Shown here in pieces: positions 56,170-60,175 of a DNA stretch of 60,175 bases; positions within the stretch are counted from its first letter, which is position 1, and the number at the start of each line of letters is the position of its first letter. The DNA is from Frateuria sp. Soil773 (GTDB lineage: Bacteria > Pseudomonadota > Gammaproteobacteria > Xanthomonadales > Rhodanobacteraceae), in NCBI RefSeq assembly GCF_001428405.1, contig NZ_LMSL01000016.1, positions 53,816 through 113,990 of the forward strand, given 5' to 3'. The translations under genes and the position numbers were made by a program. The notes below the pieces were generated by a model. The model was not told the DNA's origin and ran no database searches. It was given only the letters and a program-made list of their open reading frames with translations.

Positions 56170-57027
56170 TCAGTAGCCGATCACGAAGCCGTTGACGTTG
56201 CTGACGCTGTCGTCCTGCGTGTTGCCGCTGCCGTCGACCAGCGTGGCCTTGCCGGTCACGGTGACGCTGTTGCCGCTCACCGACTGCACCACGAGGTTCG
56301 CGGCGATGGTCTTCACGTGGTGGTCGGAGTTGTTGCGGTACTGCACGCGGAAGCCGCTCAGCAGCGCGATGTAGTGGCTCGGGCCGGTCGGGAAGGTCAG
56401 CACCTGCCCGCTGCCCTGCAGCGAGTCGGTCGGCACCACGTACATGCCCAGCGTGTCGTCGCAACTGGCCAGCAGGCCGCCGTCCACCGTGGCGATGCTG
56501 GCGCTGTGGCCGCTGTCGTCGTACATCTGGGCCTGGCCGGTGATGCTGGCCGAGTTGCCGCTGAGCTGGGTGCCCACCGCGGCCGCGGCGGTCTCCATGT
56601 GGTGGTCGCTGGAGCCGAACGAGAGGTTGTAGCCGGCCAGCGCCGACTGCAGCACGCGCGGGCTGGTGCACGGCACCACGATGCCGCCGCTGGTGCCGCC
56701 GTTGGGGATGCTGCCGGCGTTGCCGAACTTGATCGTGTTGGGGTCCACGCCGACGTAGGCCACCGCCACCACGCTGACCGACGAGGCGCCCGGGTCGAGG
56801 TTGTTCCCGCTGGAATCGACCAGGGTCGCGTGCGGGGTGATCGAGAGCGTGTTGCCCTGCTGGTTCACGCTGAGCGAGATCGAGACGGTCTGGACGTGGT
56901 GGTCCTTGTTGCCGTAGCTCAGCGAGAACGCGGAGATGCCGACCATGCGTTGCACGATGGTGTCGGCGAAGGTGAAGTTCTTGGTCGTGTTCGGCTGCAC
57001 CTGAGCCGAAAGGATCTGTAGCGGCAT
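56170..57027 (-). CDS. triple-repeat protein with DHH(V/M)xT motifs, first gene of the RHS operon
   Basis: This 285-residue protein starts at ATG 57027 with AAAGGAGG five bases upstream. It is made of three ~95-residue beta-rich repeats. Each carries a 'LxGFxLxYG' strand, the motif D-H-H at 42-44, 141-143 and 235-237 ('KDHHVQT', 'SDHHMET', 'SDHHVKT'), then 'GNSxxITGxAxLVDxSGN'. It has no signal peptide and no family I can name. Paired His residues in each repeat suggest metal or ligand binding at three equivalent sites. It precedes the RHS gene by 94 bases and is probably co-transcribed with it. Confidence 0.85.
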   Translation of the reverse strand: MPLQILSAQVQPNTTKNFTFADTIVQRMVGISAFSLSYGNKDHHVQTVSISLSVNQQGNTLSITPHATLVDSSGNNLDPGASSVSVVAVAYVGVDPNTIKFGNAGSIPNGGTSGGIVVPCTSPRVLQSALAGYNLSFGSSDHHMETAAAAVGTQLSGNSASITGQAQMYDDSGHSASIATVDGGLLASCDDTLGMYVVPTDSLQGSGQVLTFPTGPSHYIALLSGFRVQYRNNSDHHVKTIAANLVVQSVSGNSVTVTGKATLVDGSGNTQDDSVSNVNGFVIGY

Positions 57028-57072
57028 GTCGTCCTCCTTTGCCGATGGATCGGTCGATGAAAAGGAGGCGAC
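57028..57072 (-). promoter_or_regulatory. hairpin that sequesters the ribosome-binding site of the triple-repeat gene
   Basis: In the minus-strand transcript GTCGCCTCCTTT (57072-57061) is complementary to AAAGGAGG-ACGAC (57040-57028). That is 8 perfect pairs covering the whole Shine-Dalgarno sequence, plus 4 more after one bulge. The 20-base loop holds a small CCGA/TCGG hairpin. The AUG follows immediately. It looks like a translational switch (RNA thermometer or trans-acting control). Confidence 0.6.
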
Positions 57073-57361
57073 GGCAACGGGCCGTCCGGTCCGGCGCATG
57101 CCTTCGAGGACGGTTCGCGGTGTAGCCCCCCTGTGTCGTCCGGCACGGTCTCCAGACCGCATCCGGCGCCCACCCGAACGAACCGCGGGCGCATCCACGC
57201 CCGCCGTCCGCTCACGCTGCAACGCGTCGCGCGATGGCAGCCGGATCAGGGTGCACGTACAACGCCGCGGAGGAAATACCGCGGATGCCGTACTTCCCGG
57301 TTCGCCACGCACGGATAGGCGACGTCGCGGCCCGCCCGCCGCGATGCGCCGTTGCGGCCGC
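57073..57361. other. leader between the LuxR-type gene and the RHS operon
   Basis: This ~290-base stretch separates the end of the LuxR-type gene from the SD hairpin of the downstream operon. I see no clear promoter, terminator or further gene. It presumably holds the operon promoter if the regulator gene is not co-transcribed. Confidence 0.35.
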
Positions 57362-57793
57362 TCAGCGGATCGCGGGCGGCCGTTCCTGCCGCAGCGCCTG
57401 CACCGCCCGCGCGAGGTCGGCGACGTGGTGTGCGTCGAGCTTGCGCATCAGCCGCTCGCGGTGCTTGCGCGCGGTGGCCGGGCTGATGCCCAGTTGCCGC
57501 GCCGCCTCCTTGCAGGTCAGGCCGGCGGCCACCAGTTCGAGGATCTCGTGCTCGCGCCTGCTCAGCGTCGCCACGCCGCGGGCGTCGGCCTGCGGCAGTG
57601 GCGCGATCCGGCTCGCCTTCACCGCATGCGCGACGAGCTGCGCGGTGCCGTGGCGCCCCAGCTTTTCCTGCAGGTTGCTGCGGTGCTTGCGCACCGTGTA
57701 CACCGAGATGCCCAGCCTGTCGGCAATGTCCTCACAGCGCATGCCCAGTCCTGTCAGGGCAAGCACGTCCTGTTCGCGCTTGGTCAGTTGCAC
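57362..57793 (-). CDS. transcriptional regulator made only of two LuxR-type HTH domains
   Basis: This 143-residue protein starts at GTG 57793 with GGAGAGGA upstream. Residues 1-60 are a complete LuxR/GerE HTH ('LTKREQDVLALTGLGMRCEDIADRLGISVYTVRKHRSNLQEKLG'). Residues 75-135 are a second one ('LSRREHEILELVAAGLTCKEAARQLGISPATARKHRERLMRKLD'). There is no receiver, autoinducer or PAS domain, so a signal input is not evident. It could bind tandem half-sites as a monomer or act as a dimer bridging sites. It lies directly upstream of the RHS operon on the same strand. Confidence 0.9.
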   Translation of the reverse strand: MQLTKREQDVLALTGLGMRCEDIADRLGISVYTVRKHRSNLQEKLGRHGTAQLVAHAVKASRIAPLPQADARGVATLSRREHEILELVAAGLTCKEAARQLGISPATARKHRERLMRKLDAHHVADLARAVQALRQERPPAIR

Positions 57794-57983
57794 TTGGAAT
57801 CCTCTCCGGTCGCGTGCTCTCCAATCCGCTCCAGGGCGTCACAGGCGACGGTGCACCCTAGCGCCGACCGCGCGAAGCTTTCATGACGCAGCCGACGGTA
57901 TCGGCCGCCGTCGGCACACGAAACGCGGCGCTCGCACGCGCATGCATGCAAAATCCACATTCCGACCACGACCGACGCACCGC

Positions 57984-60092
57984 ATGTCCGGCAACGCCTA
58001 CTCGCTTCGCGCCCAGGTTCTCGACAGCCTCACCCGCACCCGGCGGCCCGACGTGCCGCTGCGCGTGGTGGTGCGCAACACCGCGGCGGTGGTGCTGCCG
58101 CTGGGCATCGGCATCGCCACCGGGCACACCGCCATCGGCCTGGGCATCGGCGCCGGCGCGCTGGACACGATGTTCTCCGACCAGCCCGGCCCGTACCGGC
58201 AGCGCGTGTGGCAACTGGTGCTGGCGTCGCTGGCCGCCGGGCTGGCCTCGCTGATCGGCTTCCTGCTCGGCGACCATCTGGTACCGATGCTGTTCGCCAC
58301 CGCGCTGACCGGCTTCTTCGGCGGCCTGCTGGTGGTGTTCGGCGTGGACATCGCGCGGGTCGGCATGACCAGCATGATCCTGCTGGTGGTGACCGCGGCC
58401 ACGCCGATCCACTCGCTGTCCGGCGCCCTGGGCGGCGCCGCGCTGATCTTCGCCGGCGGCCTGCTGATGCTGCTGTTCTCGGTGGCGGCCTGGCCGCTGC
58501 AGCGCTACCGGCCCGAGCGCCTCGCCCTGGCGGAGGTCTACCGCGGGCTGGCCAGCCTCGCGCGCCAGCAGGCGCACGACGACGCCGACGTGCCCGCGCT
58601 CACCGAGGCGATGACCACGCTGCAGCAGACCCTGCTTGGCCGCCACCACGCGCGCGGCCGCGCGATGGAGGCCTTCGGCGTGCTGCTGGAACTGGCCGAG
58701 CGGATCCGCCTCGAACTCGTCGCGATGGCCGAGCTGCGCGCCAACGCCACCGTCCACGCGATGTTCCGCGGCGACGCCGCGCGCGTGCTCGCCGCGATCG
58801 CCGCGGCGCTGGAGGAAGGCGAGACGCCGACGCAGGCCGAGCGCGCCCTGCAGACCCTGCGCGCCAGCGAGACCGCCCTGCTCGCAGGAAACGCCGGGGC
58901 CGGCAGCCTGGACGCGCACGTCCATGCGCTGTCCGGCCAGCTCGCCGCCGCGGTGCGCAACGCCAACTGGGCCGGCAGCCGCGGCGAACTGCGCGCCGCC
59001 GCCGCCGAGACGCCGCTGCCCGCCGCCCTGCGCAGCAACTCCGCGCTTGCCACGCTGCGGGCCAGCCTGACGCCGCGCTCGGTGGCGTTCCGCCACGCCG
59101 TGCGCAGCGCGGTCTGCCTCAGCGTCGCCCTGCTGATCTCGCGGCAACTGCAATTGCCGCACGGCTACTGGATACCGATGACCGCGGCGATCGTGCTGCG
59201 CCCGGATTTCGCCGCCACCTTCAACTTCGGCCTGCTGCGCGTGGTCGGCACCGTGCTCGGCCTGGTGCTGACCACCGCCCTGCTGCACGTGACGCCGGAC
59301 GAACCGTGGGCGCACCTGGCGCTGATGGCGGTGCTGTGCATGGCGTTCCGCTACCTCGCCACCGCGCACTACGGCATCGCCGTGGCCGCGCTGACCGGCA
59401 CCGTGGTGATCCTGCTATCGTTCGAAGGCGTCAATTCCGGCGCCGCGGTGATGGACCGCGTGGTCAATACCGCGCTGGGCAGCGGCATGGCCCTGCTGGC
59501 CTACGTGCTGTGGCCCACCTGGGAACGCGCCCGTGCGCGCGCCGCGCTGGCCGACATGCTCGACGCCTATGCCGACTACCTGCGCGCCCTCACCCATCCG
59601 GACAAGCACGGCACCCACCGCGAAATGCGCACCGCGGCACGCACCGCGCGCAGCAACGCGCAGGCGTCGCTCGACCGCATGCGCGCCGAGCCGGCCACGC
59701 CCGCGCAGTTGCTCGACCTGGCCGGCGCCCTGTTCGCCAACGGCAACCGCCTGGCGCGTACCGCGATGACGCTGGAGGCGCTGATCGACAACCACGGGAC
59801 GCTGCCCGAGCAGGCCGAGGTCGGCGGCTTCGTCGACCACGCCGCCACCGCCCTGCACGCCATCGCCGCAGCTTTGCGCGATGGCCGCCCGGTACCGCCC
59901 CTGCCCGACCTGCGCACGCTGCAGCGCAGCCTCGTCGCGCTGCTGGCGATCAGCGGCGAACGCGCCGTCGCCGAACCGCTCGGCCGCATCACCGACCGCC
60001 TGGTCGACAACGTGAACACCCTCGCCCACGCCGCCGGCCGCAACCCGGCGAAACTCGCGGACGCAGAGGCCGAGGCAGGCAGCCGTTCCTAG
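57984..60092 (+). CDS. FUSC-family inner-membrane protein (YccS/AaeB-like)
   Basis: This 702-residue protein has two sets of about five to six transmembrane helices (roughly 30-175 and 360-500), each followed by a cytoplasmic helical domain. 'LQLPHGYWIPMTAAIVLRPDFAATFNFGLLRVVGTVLGLVL' is the FUSC signature. Relatives export aromatic acids or are of unknown function. ATG 57984 begins the recognisable protein and the open frame to the left is leader. It is divergent from the LuxR-type gene. No membrane-fusion partner is in the window. Confidence 0.88.
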   Translation: MSGNAYSLRAQVLDSLTRTRRPDVPLRVVVRNTAAVVLPLGIGIATGHTAIGLGIGAGALDTMFSDQPGPYRQRVWQLVLASLAAGLASLIGFLLGDHLVPMLFATALTGFFGGLLVVFGVDIARVGMTSMILLVVTAATPIHSLSGALGGAALIFAGGLLMLLFSVAAWPLQRYRPERLALAEVYRGLASLARQQAHDDADVPALTEAMTTLQQTLLGRHHARGRAMEAFGVLLELAERIRLELVAMAELRANATVHAMFRGDAARVLAAIAAALEEGETPTQAERALQTLRASETALLAGNAGAGSLDAHVHALSGQLAAAVRNANWAGSRGELRAAAAETPLPAALRSNSALATLRASLTPRSVAFRHAVRSAVCLSVALLISRQLQLPHGYWIPMTAAIVLRPDFAATFNFGLLRVVGTVLGLVLTTALLHVTPDEPWAHLALMAVLCMAFRYLATAHYGIAVAALTGTVVILLSFEGVNSGAAVMDRVVNTALGSGMALLAYVLWPTWERARARAALADMLDAYADYLRALTHPDKHGTHREMRTAARTARSNAQASLDRMRAEPATPAQLLDLAGALFANGNRLARTAMTLEALIDNHGTLPEQAEVGGFVDHAATALHAIAAALRDGRPVPPLPDLRTLQRSLVALLAISGERAVAEPLGRITDRLVDNVNTLAHAAGRNPAKLADAEAEAGSRS

Positions 60093-60110
60093 GCCGCCCG
60101 CACGGCGGCC
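60092..60110 (+). terminator. GC hairpin at the end of the FUSC gene
   Basis: GGCCGCC and GGCGGCC pair perfectly over a 5-base loop, beginning at the last base of the stop codon. No T tract follows. Confidence 0.4.
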
Positions 60111-60117
60111 GGCCTTA

Positions 60118-60175
60118 GAGCCTGTTCAAAATCTTTTGAGGAGGAGGGCAAGGAACGCCAAGTGGATGAATTGCA
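60118..60175 (-). mobile_element. edge of an IS5-like insertion sequence (truncated by the window)
   Basis: GAGCCTGTTCAAAATCT at 60118-60134 looks like the terminal inverted repeat of an IS5-family element, and coding sequence for a transposase C terminus runs into it from the right. The element continues beyond the window. Confidence 0.7.
60126..60175 (-). CDS. IS5-family transposase, C-terminal end only
   Basis: Read on the minus strand, the last 16 codons and a TGA give 'QFIHLAFLALLLKRF', a typical C terminus of IS5-family (DDE) transposases. The rest lies outside the window, so completeness cannot be judged. Confidence 0.65.
   Translation of the reverse strand, partial: QFIHLAFLALLLKRF

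Noticed and set aside
57234-57983. 250-residue N-terminal extension of the FUSC protein
   Set aside because: That part overlaps the LuxR-type gene antisense and has no family similarity. The recognisable protein starts at 57984.

Overview
The window is very GC-rich, gene-dense chromosomal DNA from a gammaproteobacterium. It is most likely a member of the Lysobacterales/Xanthomonadales, probably the Rhodanobacteraceae (Dyella/Rhodanobacter/Luteibacter type). That placement is inferred from gene families (DUF3025, tandem DUF2147 proteins, a short FeoB followed by a Cys-rich protein, LiuC-LiuD-LiuE) and from abundant paired-hairpin intergenic repeats. I found no rRNA, tRNA, CRISPR array or phage. 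Codon use and GC look uniform, and only the last ~58 bases look like an insertion sequence.

Layout. 0.2-1.6 kb: an orphan membrane histidine kinase. 1.85-9.2 kb: a giant trimeric autotransporter adhesin followed by a secreted subtilisin-like protease and a good terminator. 9.3-9.8 kb: three paired-hairpin repeats. 9.8-20 kb: housekeeping genes (lytic transglycosylase MltD, a HerA-like ATPase, GreB, a PhnD-like binding protein, a DUF3025 protein, RimO, a dienelactone hydrolase with a HIT protein, a lipoprotein, Dcd). 20-22.4 kb: a divergent LysR/MFS pair. 22.4-24.6 kb: Mrp and a translationally coupled flavin reductase whose reading frame is interrupted, but kept open, by an array of hairpin repeats. 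24.8-25.8 kb: two DUF2147 paralogues. 25.8-33 kb: an MFS-HAD-DeoR operon, a large glycoside-hydrolase-like protein and a DMT exporter. 33.8-36.2 kb: a Fur-controlled feoAB operon. 36.3-40.4 kb: leucine-degradation genes liuC, liuD and liuE. 40.9-46 kb: an amidohydrolase, three GNAT acetyltransferases with a DUF1801 protein, a short-chain dehydrogenase and EfpL. 46.3-57.8 kb: an unusual locus with a two-HTH LuxR-type regulator, a triple-repeat protein, a 2798-residue RHS protein and a 457-residue protein of unknown family. 58-60.1 kb: a FUSC-type membrane protein, then the edge of an IS5-like element.

The most notable observations are these. (1) A repeat array of 132-138-bp units lies in frame inside the flavin reductase gene. 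(2) The repeat hairpins show compensatory stem changes under mostly GNRA-type loops. (3) A three-gene RHS locus has a lead gene whose Shine-Dalgarno sequence sits in a long predicted hairpin next to a tandem-HTH regulator. (4) Two ~117-bp elements with nested inverted repeats look like MITEs.
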